Made by a program: the position numbers and the translations under genes. A DNA stretch of 64,000 nucleotides from positions 1 to 64,000 of the forward strand of contig CASWVG010000002.1 of NCBI GenBank assembly GCA_949472775.1. The letters run 5' to 3'. Below, piece after piece: positions 1 through 8,890 of the stretch (positions are counted from its first letter, which is position 1; each line of letters starts with the position of its first letter). The stretch comes from an uncultured Lachnospiraceae bacterium. GTDB taxonomy: Bacteria > Bacillota > Clostridia > Lachnospirales > Lachnospiraceae. The notes beneath the pieces are model-generated. The model did not search any database and was not told the origin of the DNA. It worked only from the letters and a program-made list of their open reading frames with translations.

Positions 1-22
1 TAATTTTTATCAAAAAAGATTT

Positions 23-1354
23 TTACCCATAGACACAAAATTTTTTACAGCCTCCGATCACCCAGTCATATTCCTTCAGATCCAGCCCCTGTCCGCAATA
101 TTCACATTTACCGCCGTTAAGCAGCGTTAGACTCGCGCCGCAGGAATCGCAGCGGTATACATTTACGTCGTTGATACTCTGTGTCAGCGCGCGGATGCTC
201 TTGACAAGAGCAAGATTAAGGTAAGCCTTTTCTTGATGTACCCCGCCGTTTTCGTATTTGGTCAGCAGTATCCCGACTTTTACCTGTAAATGCTGAAAAT
301 TGCTGTCTGCCCGGTAATCCATCAAAACGCATTCCAACAGTTTGCAGTCAATTACGCCGCGGAAAGCTGCGATGAATGGTGTCATGTCACATACCGCAAA
401 CGGTGCGATTTCCTGAGGCGAACCGGCATAGCAGATGCTGAGTAGTTTGTTGGAGAGATTTCCGATAAAGGTTTCTGCCGAGAAATGTTTGTCAACGCAT
501 CGTATCTTTTCAAGGGTCTGATTTGTTCTGGCAGGACCGCTGGCGACATTTTCCTTTGACTTTTTTCCTACAAAAAGTGTCATAACCAGTAGCATCACAC
601 CGATTCCAAGCAGTGGCGCAAACATCATCATGGCGCCGCCCATATGGACGCCGATTGCCAGAAGTGCGATTACAATGATAACAAGCGCCACATACATAGG
701 CACAAAATTTTTATGAATCATAAAACCGTCCCTGTGCTGTGTCCAGTCTCCCGGGGTATATACGGAAGAAACTTTCTGCTTCAGATCTTCAATGTGGAAC
801 TTTGTCTGACAATAGTCGCAGCCGTCCACAAAGCATTCCAGAGGACCTTCCCAGCCGCAGCTCGGGCAGATATAATTTCCGTTCACGCTTCTGGACTGGA
901 TGATATAGTATTCGCCCGGCGAGTTTCTTCTTTCGTCCGCCCATACACAGCGGTTTCTGTCATAAAATGATTTTCGGTAATTCATCGAATCACTGATTTT
1001 ACATATTAAATTTTTGCCGTCGTGTCTATAGTCCCAATAGGGGTATCTTTGATTCTCGCCTTTTTCATACTTTGTAGGATGTATGTAATCATAATGTGCC
1101 GTCAGGCCCAGAGACATAAGCCGCCTTTTATTGAGATAATGCGTATACCAGAGATTCTGCGTTGTCGTCATAAAACCGTTTTCTGTAATTTCCAGACTAT
1201 TGTACCATGCTGCTTCCTCCTGTTTATATTTGTTGACCAAGGTGGTCATATCGTTATTCCAGATCTGGCAGGAAGAACTGTAACGATATTCGTCCATTAA
1301 CTGTGTCGTCGCTTTTTTGAACTGGTTCCAATCTTCCTGTAAATGATATGTCAT
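23..1354 (-). CDS. Membrane protein with two zinc ribbons, hypothetical
   Basis: Function unknown. About 443 aa from the chosen start. Seen: a soluble N-terminal half rich in W/Y, a zinc ribbon near residues 160-190 (CPSC then CDYC), two adjacent hydrophobic segments near 220-265, a cytosolic-looking domain, and a C-terminal ribbon (CDSC...CEYC). The part between the membrane segments and the last ribbon has the look of a Tim44/TIM44-like lipid-associated domain, which is inference only. The ATG at 1354 is preferred over 1375 because a GGGGG run sits about 8 nt upstream of it. It stands alone, divergent from the MATE gene, with its own likely promoter. Such proteins are usually annotated as zinc-ribbon hypothetical proteins in clostridia. 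Confidence 0.75.
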   Translation of the reverse strand: MTYHLQEDWNQFKKATTQLMDEYRYSSSCQIWNNDMTTLVNKYKQEEAAWYNSLEITENGFMTTTQNLWYTHYLNKRRLMSLGLTAHYDYIHPTKYEKGENQRYPYWDYRHDGKNLICKISDSMNYRKSFYDRNRCVWADERRNSPGEYYIIQSRSVNGNYICPSCGWEGPLECFVDGCDYCQTKFHIEDLKQKVSSVYTPGDWTQHRDGFMIHKNFVPMYVALVIIVIALLAIGVHMGGAMMMFAPLLGIGVMLLVMTLFVGKKSKENVASGPARTNQTLEKIRCVDKHFSAETFIGNLSNKLLSICYAGSPQEIAPFAVCDMTPFIAAFRGVIDCKLLECVLMDYRADSNFQHLQVKVGILLTKYENGGVHQEKAYLNLALVKSIRALTQSINDVNVYRCDSCGASLTLLNGGKCEYCGQGLDLKEYDWVIGGCKKFCVYG

Positions 1355-1381
1355 AATAAACCCCCGTGCTGTCATTTTGTC

Positions 1382-1410
1382 CCTATACTATTTTAAGAGG
1401 ATTTGGACAA
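1382..1410 (-). promoter_or_regulatory. Putative sigma-A promoter for the zinc-ribbon gene
   Basis: On the minus strand TTGTCC, a 17-nt spacer, then TATAGG, ending 28 nt before the ATG at 1354. Confidence 0.45.
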
Positions 1411-1452
1411 TAAGGCAACAAATATTTGCGGATAACAAGCAGGGTAGAATGG

Positions 1453-1482
1453 TTGGAACTATAGACACAGAAGTGATATAAT
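1453..1482 (+). promoter_or_regulatory. Putative sigma-A promoter for the MATE gene
   Basis: TTGGAA, 18-nt spacer, TATAAT, about 120 nt upstream of the MATE start. Confidence 0.5.
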
Positions 1483-1603
1483 CGATTTGACAAAATGAGG
1501 TTGACGTGCAGGAAAAAAGGTTGATGGGCTATATAAATAATACGAAGTGGGGTAAGTGTTTCGAAACCTCAATAAAAACGCCCGATTCTGAAAGGAAGGA
1601 CTC

Positions 1604-2956
1604 ATGGAAGGAAAAGCAATGACGGAAGGCACACCGTGGAAACACATTTTAAAATTTGTGTTTCCCGTGCTGGCAGGTTCCCTGTTACAACAGCTCTACA
1701 GTACGGTAGACACAATTATCGTTGGAAACTTCTCGGGGGAGGCGGCACTTTCCGCAGTGGGCACTACGGGAAGCTTTATTTTTATGTTTCTCGCGGTTGC
1801 AACGGGTTTTTCTGCCGGAAATGGCGTGGTGGTGGCGCAGTCCTACGGGGCGGGTGACCAGAAACAGGTGAAAGCCAACGCTACAACAGGCATTCTGCTC
1901 CTTTTTGGTATGGGTGTACTGTTTACGCTGGTGGGTATTTTGATATCACGTCCGGCGTATACTTATTTTATCGCTGTGCCGGAGGAAATTCTGGAGCTGA
2001 CGCTTTTGTATTTCCGGGTGTATGTGCTGGGGCTGGTTTTCCAGTTTGGCTATAACATCATTGCCGCGATTCTGAGGGCTGTGGGGGACAGCGCCGCCAC
2101 ACTGTATTTCCTGCTGATCGCCTCCGCCGCGAATATTGCGCTGGATCTGCTTTTTGTGGCGGGCTTTCAGTGGGGTGTCCTGGGAGCGGCGCTGGCAACG
2201 GACATCGCACAGGCAGGTTCGCTTGCCGCCGCATGGTTTTATATGACGCGCAAGTATACGGTCTTTTCTTTCGGAAGGAAGGACTTTACGTGGGATTTTT
2301 CTCTCGCGAAGAAAACGCTGGCGACGGGGCTGCCGATTGCGTCACAGCTCATTATCGTATCTGTGGGGCTGACGCTGATCCAGCGGGCGGTGAATGAGTT
2401 CGGACAGTCCATGATTGCCTCCTTTACGGTGGGCAATCGGATCGAGCAGTACATTAATCTGCCCTGCAACGCTTTTCAGACGACGCTGGCGACTTACACC
2501 GGACAGAATATCGGCGCTGGGAAACCGGAGCGTGTCAAAAAGGGCGCGAGGCAGGCTGTAACCATTTCCCTTATCATGACGCTTTGTATTTCCGCGCTGC
2601 TCTGGCTGTCTGCGGATATCATTATACAGATGTTCGGGATCGGTAAAGAGGCGGCATCCTACTGCCAGGCGCATCTGAGAGCGCTTGCACTGATTAATCT
2701 GGTGCTGTCCACCTATATTCCATTGTTTGGGGTGTTTCAAGGGACAAACCACGCGGCGCTTCCAATGGTTACAGCCACCTGTGCGCTGAGTACGCGGGTG
2801 GCTGTGACGTATCTGTTTCGCTATAGCCCCTTTTTGGGGCATACAATTATCTGGTGGAACGGCATTTTTGGTTTTGGCGTGGGTTTTCTGATTACGTGGT
2901 CGTATTATCTGAGTGGACGCTGGCTGAAGAATCAGCGTGAATCCCTCTCTCAATAA
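1604..2956 (+). CDS. MATE family efflux transporter
   Basis: Multidrug/toxin exporter of the MATE (MatE, NorM/DinF-like) family, coupled to a cation gradient in the cytoplasmic membrane. 450 aa, the usual length, with about twelve hydrophobic segments in two homologous halves. Family hallmarks seen: the start LLQQLYSTVDTIIVGNF, the helix-5 type AILRAVGDS, and the mid-protein TYTGQNIGAG. The start at 1604 has AGGAAGGA 4 nt upstream; an in-frame ATG at 1619 is possible. It is one of four MATE genes in this window. Its 3' end overlaps the convergent degV-like gene by 65 bp. Substrate cannot be told from sequence. Confidence 0.93.
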   Translation: MEGKAMTEGTPWKHILKFVFPVLAGSLLQQLYSTVDTIIVGNFSGEAALSAVGTTGSFIFMFLAVATGFSAGNGVVVAQSYGAGDQKQVKANATTGILLLFGMGVLFTLVGILISRPAYTYFIAVPEEILELTLLYFRVYVLGLVFQFGYNIIAAILRAVGDSAATLYFLLIASAANIALDLLFVAGFQWGVLGAALATDIAQAGSLAAAWFYMTRKYTVFSFGRKDFTWDFSLAKKTLATGLPIASQLIIVSVGLTLIQRAVNEFGQSMIASFTVGNRIEQYINLPCNAFQTTLATYTGQNIGAGKPERVKKGARQAVTISLIMTLCISALLWLSADIIIQMFGIGKEAASYCQAHLRALALINLVLSTYIPLFGVFQGTNHAALPMVTATCALSTRVAVTYLFRYSPFLGHTIIWWNGIFGFGVGFLITWSYYLSGRWLKNQRESLSQ

Positions 2957-3836
2957 TGCCGAATCCAAGCGGGTATGGTCCGGTGTGCACGGCGATGGTT
3001 GCCCCGATCTGGTAAAGGGGTATTTCGTCTATGACATATCCCTTTTCGCGCAGGATGGAAAGCGCCTGATCGCGGAAAGCGACTCCCTCTTCACGGTCAT
3101 AGCCGTATCCGACAGCTATGCTGTAACATGCAATTCCCAGAGAACGCTCCTGTAAGTAGTCCAGCAGGAGCGACATTACTTTTTTCAGTGTGCGTTTCCG
3201 TCCCCGGTCAAGTCCGGAGGGGAAGATTTCTCCCTGTTTTAGTGTGATGATGGGGCGGATATCCAGTGCGCCTCCGGCAAGTGCCGCCACTTTTCCGATT
3301 CTGCCGCCGTGTTTTAAGTATTCCATATTTCCTACGGTAAAGAAAATCCTGCCGGTGCTCTTGATAGCTTCCAGCCGCGCGACGGTATCCTCGTAGCTGA
3401 CGCCGTGATCCCGCAGGCTTGCGGCTTCCAGAACATACTGCCCCTGCAGAACGGTATTGATGGTGGCGTCGATGACGGTAATTTCGGCTTTCGGATATTT
3501 TTCCAGAATCAGTTCTTTTGCGTTGAGTGCGGACTGCATGGAACCGCTGAATTTTGTGGTGATGCAGATGCATATGACGGGAGTGTCTCTTTCTGCGAAG
3601 GGGCGGAAAGCAACCTCGTAATCCTCAATGGACGGCATGGAGGATTTAGGGTATACGCCCTTTTTTTCCACCATCATCTGATAGAAATCACGGACTGCAA
3701 TGTCCACTTTTTCCTTAAAAGAATGCGCATCATCGAAGGACACATAAAAGGGTACGACGGTAATATTTTTTTCCTTGACCAGCGCGGTGGGCAGGTCGCA
3801 GGAACCGTCGCTGATAATGTGAAAGGCTTCTCTCAT
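2892..3836 (-). CDS. DegV family fatty-acid-binding protein
   Basis: DegV-type protein of 314 aa. Family knowledge: DegV proteins bind a fatty acyl chain and act as the FakB carrier for the fatty-acid kinase FakA. Seen: ISDGSCDLP at the N-terminus, the conserved PKSSMPS loop, a TTKFSGS motif, MEYLKHGGRIGK, and IRPIITLKQGEI, all in family order. The C-terminus carries about 20 extra residues rich in S, H, D and T past the normal HTGPYPLGFG end, and this tail overlaps the 3' end of the MATE gene. The ATG at 3836 is chosen, with AGGAAG upstream; the longer open frame to 3992 runs through the promoter region. No fakA nearby. Confidence 0.9.
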   Translation of the reverse strand: MREAFHIISDGSCDLPTALVKEKNITVVPFYVSFDDAHSFKEKVDIAVRDFYQMMVEKKGVYPKSSMPSIEDYEVAFRPFAERDTPVICICITTKFSGSMQSALNAKELILEKYPKAEITVIDATINTVLQGQYVLEAASLRDHGVSYEDTVARLEAIKSTGRIFFTVGNMEYLKHGGRIGKVAALAGGALDIRPIITLKQGEIFPSGLDRGRKRTLKKVMSLLLDYLQERSLGIACYSIAVGYGYDREEGVAFRDQALSILREKGYVIDEIPLYQIGATIAVHTGPYPLGFGIIERGIHADSSASVHSDNTTT

Positions 3837-3910
3837 ATCAAATATCTTCCTTGCAGCATATATTTCGGCGGGCAGCCGGATGCCGGCGCGTCGCCTGATT
3901 GCTGATATAT

Positions 3911-3939
3911 AGAATACTACGTTTGAAAAGCAAATGCAA
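3911..3939 (-). promoter_or_regulatory. Putative sigma-A promoter for the degV-like gene
   Basis: Minus strand TTGCAT, 17-nt spacer, TATTCT. Its location inside the longer open frame supports the 3836 start. Confidence 0.5.
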
Positions 3940-3955
3940 TCCGCGGGGGTGCAAA

Positions 3956-3984
3956 TTGACACCCAAAACGACACCACATATAAT
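3956..3984 (+). promoter_or_regulatory. Consensus sigma-A promoter for the AraC-type gene
   Basis: TTGACA, exactly 17 nt, TATAAT: a perfect consensus promoter, 45 nt upstream of the ATG at 4030. It lies back to back with the degV-like promoter. Confidence 0.75.
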
Positions 3985-4029
3985 GGAAACAAGAGGAATT
4001 TTAGATTTTAAAGGCAACGGGGGCGTGGT

Positions 4030-4653
4030 ATGAAAAGCGACATTACCTACAGAAGAACAGGCAAGAACATGGAATCCATCTATTACACAAACTTTATCCG
4101 GTCCTATCCCACCCACACCCACGCGAACCACCATACAATCGGCTTTGTCTTAGGTGGCGCAGTCTGCATTGTCTGTGACGGTGAGAAGAAGATTTACCAT
4201 GAGGGACAGATTTTCTATATTCCGTCGGACACACCTCATGCGATAGAGGCGGTAGAATACACGACCTATTCCATGATGACGATCTGTGTATCAGTGGATG
4301 AAATGCTTGGACGGGAGGACGTGGGCGAACATTACATAAAGCGGTTAAAAAGACTGATACAGGAAGCACCGGAGAATGCGTTTTTGATAAAGGATATGTC
4401 CCGGACCATAAATGTGAGCCCCTACCATATGATCCGGCAGTTTAAAGCAGTCTGCGGTCTGACGCCACACCAGTTTCAGATACAGTGCAGGGTCAGAAAG
4501 GCGCAGAAACTTTTGGAAGAGGGAAAAAGCGTGACCGAAGCGGCTTATGCCGCAGGATTTTGCGACCAGAGCCACTTCGACCGCTGTTTTCAAAGAATTG
4601 TCAGGCTGACGCCGGGTGAATATAAAATTCATGCAGAGAATGTCGCTTTTTAG
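4030..4653 (+). CDS. AraC family regulator with cupin sensor
   Basis: 207 aa, short for the family. Seen: an N-terminal cupin of about 85 residues with HTHANHH at 29-35 and the fold signature IPSDTPHAI, then an AraC double helix-turn-helix over residues 105-205 (IKDMSRTINVSPYHMIRQFK; GFCDQSHFDRCFQRIVRLTPGEY). Family knowledge: the cupin binds a small ligand and the HTH domain binds DNA. Served by a consensus promoter. Downstream is a convergent cupin gene, and the target could be the divergent degV side or elsewhere; that is open. Confidence 0.9.
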   Translation: MKSDITYRRTGKNMESIYYTNFIRSYPTHTHANHHTIGFVLGGAVCIVCDGEKKIYHEGQIFYIPSDTPHAIEAVEYTTYSMMTICVSVDEMLGREDVGEHYIKRLKRLIQEAPENAFLIKDMSRTINVSPYHMIRQFKAVCGLTPHQFQIQCRVRKAQKLLEEGKSVTEAAYAAGFCDQSHFDRCFQRIVRLTPGEYKIHAENVAF

Positions 4654-4669
4654 GCGTGCGATTCTCACG

Positions 4670-5062
4670 CTAACAAAGCGCAGGCATGAATTTGGCGAAT
4701 AAGAACAGTCCGTCGCTGTCTGCATTCACTTCATGGGGCACACCGGCGGGCAGGATGGAAATGACGCCAGGTGCATAAGGAATGGAGACGCCTTCATTGA
4801 TGCAGATGCCGGAGCCTGCGATTACCTCGTGGGTCTCTGACTGCGTCTCGTGGATATGATTCCGGATGCTTCTGCCAGGCGCGATGCGGACAAGGTGATA
4901 GCTGAATTGCCCTGCAGTGTCTTTTGCGGTGACAATGTGTTTGAGTTCCACACCCTCAAAGACAGGGTGTTTTGCCCAGGGAAGGTTTGCAAATTCTGTT
5001 GACGATGCTGGCAGTCTGAGAGAACCGTTGTCGAATGCTTTAAATAATTCATTACTCATCAT
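4670..5062 (-). CDS. Small cupin domain protein
   Basis: 130 aa single-domain cupin. Seen: HIHETQSETHEVIAGSG (metal-ligand pattern H-x-H, E/H) followed by PAGVPHEV, the second cupin motif. Family members bind Mn, Fe or Zn and act as isomerases, dioxygenases or sensors; the reaction here is unknown. GGAGG lies 8 nt before the ATG at 5062. Convergent with the AraC-cupin gene, 16 bp apart, and divergent from the GNAT gene. Confidence 0.8.
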   Translation of the reverse strand: MMSNELFKAFDNGSLRLPASSTEFANLPWAKHPVFEGVELKHIVTAKDTAGQFSYHLVRIAPGRSIRNHIHETQSETHEVIAGSGICINEGVSIPYAPGVISILPAGVPHEVNADSDGLFLFAKFMPALC

Positions 5063-5100
5063 TGTGAGCCTCCTTTGTTTTGATAAATGTATTGTAAGAT

Positions 5101-5128
5101 TTGCAGGGAATTGCGGATTGGATAAAAT
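5101..5128 (+). promoter_or_regulatory. Putative sigma-A promoter for the GNAT gene
   Basis: TTGCAG, 16-nt spacer, TAAAAT, about 105 nt upstream of the ATG at 5234. Confidence 0.4.
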
Positions 5129-5233
5129 TGCGCTGTTTATCCGGGTGAGGAAAAACAGGCAGCAGAAGAGCCCATATCAAAACGGGCACAAATTATGATA
5201 CTATATTTGAAAAAGGGTAAGAGGAATCGAAGT

Positions 5234-5701
5234 ATGATACGACGCGCGACGGTTGAGGATGCTTCCAGAATTGCGGAAATTCTGGTATTTACGAAACGCA
5301 TGAACTATAGAAAGATTTTCCGCAACGATAAGGTGTCTTTCGGAGAAATACAGGTTTATCCTATTGCGAAAGAATATATTGATAATCCGGGAAAACTGGA
5401 AGGCGTCTTTGTTTACGATGATGCGTTTGTAAAGGGCGTGCTGCATATTTCCGGGGACCGCATTGAGGAACTGTACGTGGATACTTTCTTTGAGAACTGC
5501 GGGATCGGCGGCGAGCTGATGCGGTTTGCCATAGAAAAGAACTGCAGGTATCTCTGGGTGCTTGAGAAAAACGTGGATGCCAGACGGTTTTATGAAAGGT
5601 ACGGATTTGTGGATACCGGGAAGAAGCAGTTTCAGGAAGGGACGACGGAATATATTGTTGAGCTGAAACGGGAATGCAGCCCGGAAAAATTTTGTGGTTA
5701 A
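5234..5701 (+). CDS. GNAT family N-acetyltransferase
   Basis: 155 aa from the chosen start. GNAT enzymes move an acetyl group from acetyl-CoA to an amine. Seen: MIRRATVEDASRIAEIL (beta1-alpha1), ELYVDTFFENCGIGGELM with the CoA-binding GIGGEL in place of the Q/RxxGxG/A loop, LWVLEKNVDARRFYERYGF typical of the beta5-alpha4 part. GAGGAA stands 8 nt upstream of 5234, whereas the upstream in-frame ATG at 5195 has no such site. Substrate unknown. Monocistronic. Confidence 0.85.
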   Translation: MIRRATVEDASRIAEILVFTKRMNYRKIFRNDKVSFGEIQVYPIAKEYIDNPGKLEGVFVYDDAFVKGVLHISGDRIEELYVDTFFENCGIGGELMRFAIEKNCRYLWVLEKNVDARRFYERYGFVDTGKKQFQEGTTEYIVELKRECSPEKFCG

Positions 5702-5784
5702 CAATCGTAAAAGCCATAAAAGCTGGAAAGAATTGGGAGATTACTATTTTGGGGAAATTTGGGTGAAATTTGAAAAAAACATGT

Positions 5785-5812
5785 TTGTAATTTTTCACGC
5801 TTATGTTACAAT
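5785..5812 (+). promoter_or_regulatory. Putative sigma-A promoter for the first MCP gene
   Basis: TTGTAA, 16-nt spacer, TACAAT, about 78 nt before the ATG at 5890. No flagellar sigma (SigD) box was noticed. Confidence 0.5.
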
Positions 5813-5889
5813 GAATGCAGACTATGCAATTCAGAATTGATTAGGAAAAGCGTAGTCAATATTATTATATTAAAAATGGAGAAAGTGGT

Positions 5890-7572
5890 ATGGGAAAAGA
5901 ACAGACGACTGAAGGAAAAAAGAGCAGAAGGAAACTGAGGCGCATCGGAAAAAAGGTTGGCAATGTGGTAGTGATCATGCAGGCAATTTCCGTTGTGCTG
6001 GCAGTAACCATCTGCGTCAGTATGTACAATTCTCTGGTCAGGAGCATGCAGGAGAAGATTTGTACAAACGGCACGAATCTGCTTGCCTATGAACTGAGCC
6101 GTGCATCGGAGGAGGAAGATCTGAATCAGGTGCTGGACGGCTTAAAGAAGCGTCAAGGCTGTGAATTTACCATTTTTGAAGGCGATACGAGAGTTTACAG
6201 CACAGTGACGAAGAACGGGGAACGCGTGGTGGGAACCAAACTGGCCTCCAACCTTGTGGATATTGTATTGAAACAGGGAAAGTCGTATGTGGGCGAGGCG
6301 GAAATTCTGGACGAAACTTACCTTTGCTCTTATGTCCCCACAAAGGGCGAGAACGGACAGGTTGACGGTCTGATTTTTGCGGGTATATCCATCGCTGAGG
6401 CGGAGGAGGAGACTGCCAGAATTATTGACTATGCCATAGTGATCAGCCTGGCTGTCATTGTTGTCTGCATTATCTTCCTGACCGGATATTTGAAAAAGAG
6501 TGTGTCCGGGCCCCTCAGAAAGATCACAGAGGCGGCTGAGAGATTGGAAAAAGGCGAATTGGGACTGGCTGACGGAAAGCAGGTTCAGATCGGCGTGCGT
6601 TCTAACGACGAAATCGGCCTTTTGGGAGAGATATTTGAGGGGACGATCAGCAGCCTGCGCGCATACATAGGTGAGATATCCGAGGTGCTTGGCGCTATTG
6701 CGAAGGGCGACCTGACGCAGGAGACACAGCAGAATTATACGGGAGACTTTCTGGCAATTAAAAAGTCTTTGGACAGCATTCTGGGCGCATTGAATCAGAC
6801 GATGGGTCAGTTTGCGGCCAGTGCCGGACATGTGTCCGACGGGGCGGATCAGGTATCTGCCAGTGCACAGACACTCGCGCAGGGCGCGACCGAGCAGGCA
6901 AGCGCCGTTACGGAAATTTCAACTACAATTGCGGATATTTCGGCGGGCGCAAGAGAGACTTCAGTTGCGGCTGCGGAGGTGGGTAAGATTACCAATCAGG
7001 CCGGCGCGCAGCTCGGAATCAGCATAGAGAGCGTAGAAGAACTGAGTGTGTCGATGAACCGTATTTCAGAGGACTCCAAGCAGATCAGCACCATTATTGC
7101 AACGATAGAAAATATTGCGTTCCAGATCAATATTCTCTCGCTGAATGCAGCGGTGGAGGCTGCAAGAGCCGGCGCCGCAGGCAAAGGATTTGCCGTGGTG
7201 GCTGAGGAGATCAGCAGTCTTGCGTCGAAATCGGATGAGGCGGCGAAGGCGACGAAAGAGTTGATAGAGAGTTCCGCAGCGACGATCGTGGAAGGCGGCA
7301 AGGTAATGAACAGAGTGTCGGAAGCGTTGGGGCGGACAGGCGAACTTGCCAGCAATGTGACGGTCAAGATGGAGCAGGTTGTGGACGCGGTGGAGAAACA
7401 GACTGTGGCAATGGAGCAGGTTTCTACCGGCGTCGAGCAGATTTCTGCTGTGGTTGAGAACAACTCCGCGACCAGCCAGGAGTGTGCGGCGGCCAGCGAG
7501 GAGCTGTCGTCCCAGTCCAGTATGCTGATGGAACTGATCAGCTCCTTCCGGTTGAAAAACGGTCGCCGGTAA
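5890..7572 (+). CDS. Methyl-accepting chemotaxis protein, single-Cache type
   Basis: 560 aa chemoreceptor. Seen: basic cytosolic start, TM1 about 24-45, an extracellular sensor of about 130 residues with single-Cache features (GCEFTIFEGDTRVYST, then GLIFAGISI), TM2 about 178-200, a HAMP domain with the DEIG motif, a second HAMP-like linker, and a long signalling coiled coil with the conserved hairpin ILSLNAAVEAARAGAAGKGF. It would control CheA through CheW. No C-terminal CheR/CheB tether pentapeptide is seen. Single gene, convergent with bsh 15 bp away. Ligand unknown. Confidence 0.93.
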   Translation: MGKEQTTEGKKSRRKLRRIGKKVGNVVVIMQAISVVLAVTICVSMYNSLVRSMQEKICTNGTNLLAYELSRASEEEDLNQVLDGLKKRQGCEFTIFEGDTRVYSTVTKNGERVVGTKLASNLVDIVLKQGKSYVGEAEILDETYLCSYVPTKGENGQVDGLIFAGISIAEAEEETARIIDYAIVISLAVIVVCIIFLTGYLKKSVSGPLRKITEAAERLEKGELGLADGKQVQIGVRSNDEIGLLGEIFEGTISSLRAYIGEISEVLGAIAKGDLTQETQQNYTGDFLAIKKSLDSILGALNQTMGQFAASAGHVSDGADQVSASAQTLAQGATEQASAVTEISTTIADISAGARETSVAAAEVGKITNQAGAQLGISIESVEELSVSMNRISEDSKQISTIIATIENIAFQINILSLNAAVEAARAGAAGKGFAVVAEEISSLASKSDEAAKATKELIESSAATIVEGGKVMNRVSEALGRTGELASNVTVKMEQVVDAVEKQTVAMEQVSTGVEQISAVVENNSATSQECAAASEELSSQSSMLMELISSFRLKNGRR

Positions 7573-7587
7573 TATCCGTTCCGCCTG

Positions 7588-8565
7588 TCAGTTGGCCCAT
7601 GCAATTTGCGGATCGGTTACCAGAGGATACGTTTTCAGCGTATCCGCATCCAGATTTTCGTGGCGCAGGTCAACGGCGGTAAGCTGGGAGTTGCCGTAGG
7701 TTTTATAGTAGTATCTGCCCTTTGTGGCATTCATGCAGCAGACATAGGTGGTGGTGTCGTAAAGCTCCTGTCTGGTTACGACACTACCCTTGATCATGGA
7801 CACGGAATCCAGAATGTGGAATAATTGGGAGACGCTGCTAAGCTCATCTTTTTCGCAGACGGAGTTCATGGAAAGATAAGCCGCCTTGACAAAGCGCGAG
7901 GCGGGAGAATAATCACCCGGCAGACCGAAACTGCCTAAGCCTTGTCCGAATGGGACGAGGCTTTTTATATTGCTGAAACAGTTTTGCGGACATGCCGTGG
8001 TCAGATTCATATATTGGCAGAGATTTGTAGTCTGGAAATGGAATCCCGGGTTGTTTGTCAGTACACCGACAGGGTTGTCATATATTTCCATGCCGCTTTT
8101 GGTGGATTCCAGCACAATGGAGCGTTCTCTGTCTGCGATATGCCAGTGCAGCGGCGCCAGCGGTAGAGAGTCGTTAAAGGGAATATCTACCAGATGCGTG
8201 GCGGACAGAAGTTCTTTTACGTCAGTGATGGAGGCGCATTTGGCGCACAGCCACAGGATCAGTTCAAAGGGGGACACATTCTGTTTTACAGGATCTTCCT
8301 TCGGGGGATAGTAGGCGTTGTCGGGAAAATTCAGAGCCGCAATACATAGCCCTCTCTCATTTACCGCTTCCGCATAGAGGGGGTAATCGTCCCTCACACT
8401 TGCCATGCCAAGCAGGGCGTAATGTCTGTGAAGGGTATCGTTTCTGCGGAAAGACAGGGGATAGTTTCTGGGTGTAAAGACAACGGTTTCACCAAAAGAA
8501 TATTCGATATCCATGGTGCGCCCGAAGTAAAAATCCTCGGTTTTCATGGCAATACTCGTACACAT
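7588..8565 (-). CDS. bsh: Conjugated bile acid hydrolase (bile salt hydrolase)
   Basis: 325 aa Ntn-hydrolase of the choloylglycine hydrolase family, expected to cleave glycine or taurine from conjugated bile acids. Seen: MCT start exposing the nucleophile Cys2 after Met removal, FGRTMDIEYSF with Arg16 and Asp19, LNFP with Asn79, LTNNP with Asn171, and GLPGDYSPASRF with Arg224. These match the six catalytic positions known for the Clostridium perfringens enzyme (C2, R18, D21, N82, N175, R228), and the stretch around the last motif is nearly identical. Penicillin V acylase activity is the main alternative. No signal peptide, so cytosolic. GAGGAA lies 6 nt before the ATG. Monocistronic. Confidence 0.93.
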   Translation of the reverse strand: MCTSIAMKTEDFYFGRTMDIEYSFGETVVFTPRNYPLSFRRNDTLHRHYALLGMASVRDDYPLYAEAVNERGLCIAALNFPDNAYYPPKEDPVKQNVSPFELILWLCAKCASITDVKELLSATHLVDIPFNDSLPLAPLHWHIADRERSIVLESTKSGMEIYDNPVGVLTNNPGFHFQTTNLCQYMNLTTACPQNCFSNIKSLVPFGQGLGSFGLPGDYSPASRFVKAAYLSMNSVCEKDELSSVSQLFHILDSVSMIKGSVVTRQELYDTTTYVCCMNATKGRYYYKTYGNSQLTAVDLRHENLDADTLKTYPLVTDPQIAWAN

Positions 8566-8890
8566 AGCGATTCCTCTTTTCTATCGTTAGTATGAGTGTA
8601 TGCAGACGTTTGCGGTTATATACGGCATATGGGCAGGCGTCAGTTTTTCTTATAATTTTATTAATTTTAGGGGAAAGGTATTATAAAAAATTGAATTTCT
8701 GGTATACTTTTAATAGTTTACAGCGAATTGTCGGTTTATAGGGAAATCGACTGTGTAAGAGCCAAGCTTTTAGGGGAGGCGTTTTTGCGCGTCAGGCAGA
8801 CTACATGCGGATGCGGAAATTCATTTCCTGTGAGAAGACAGGCGACAGAAAAGCGGACGGAACTTTAAAAGATTAGTTGGAGGAATCAGT
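8566..8890 (+). other. 325-bp intergenic region with extended -10 promoter
   Basis: Divergent space between bsh and the MBOAT gene. The left half is AT-rich. On the plus strand TGG-TATACT at 8700-8708 is an extended -10 without a good -35. A roughly 180-nt leader then precedes the MBOAT start. I see no riboswitch fold that I can name and no tRNA. Confidence 0.35.

Noticed and set aside
3837-3992. Longer start for the DegV-like protein
   Set aside because: The extra 52 residues do not belong to the family and the segment contains divergent promoters.
8566-8890. Riboswitch in the MBOAT leader
   Set aside because: No conserved core of a known class was seen and no convincing long stem; only a weak extended -10 promoter is supported.
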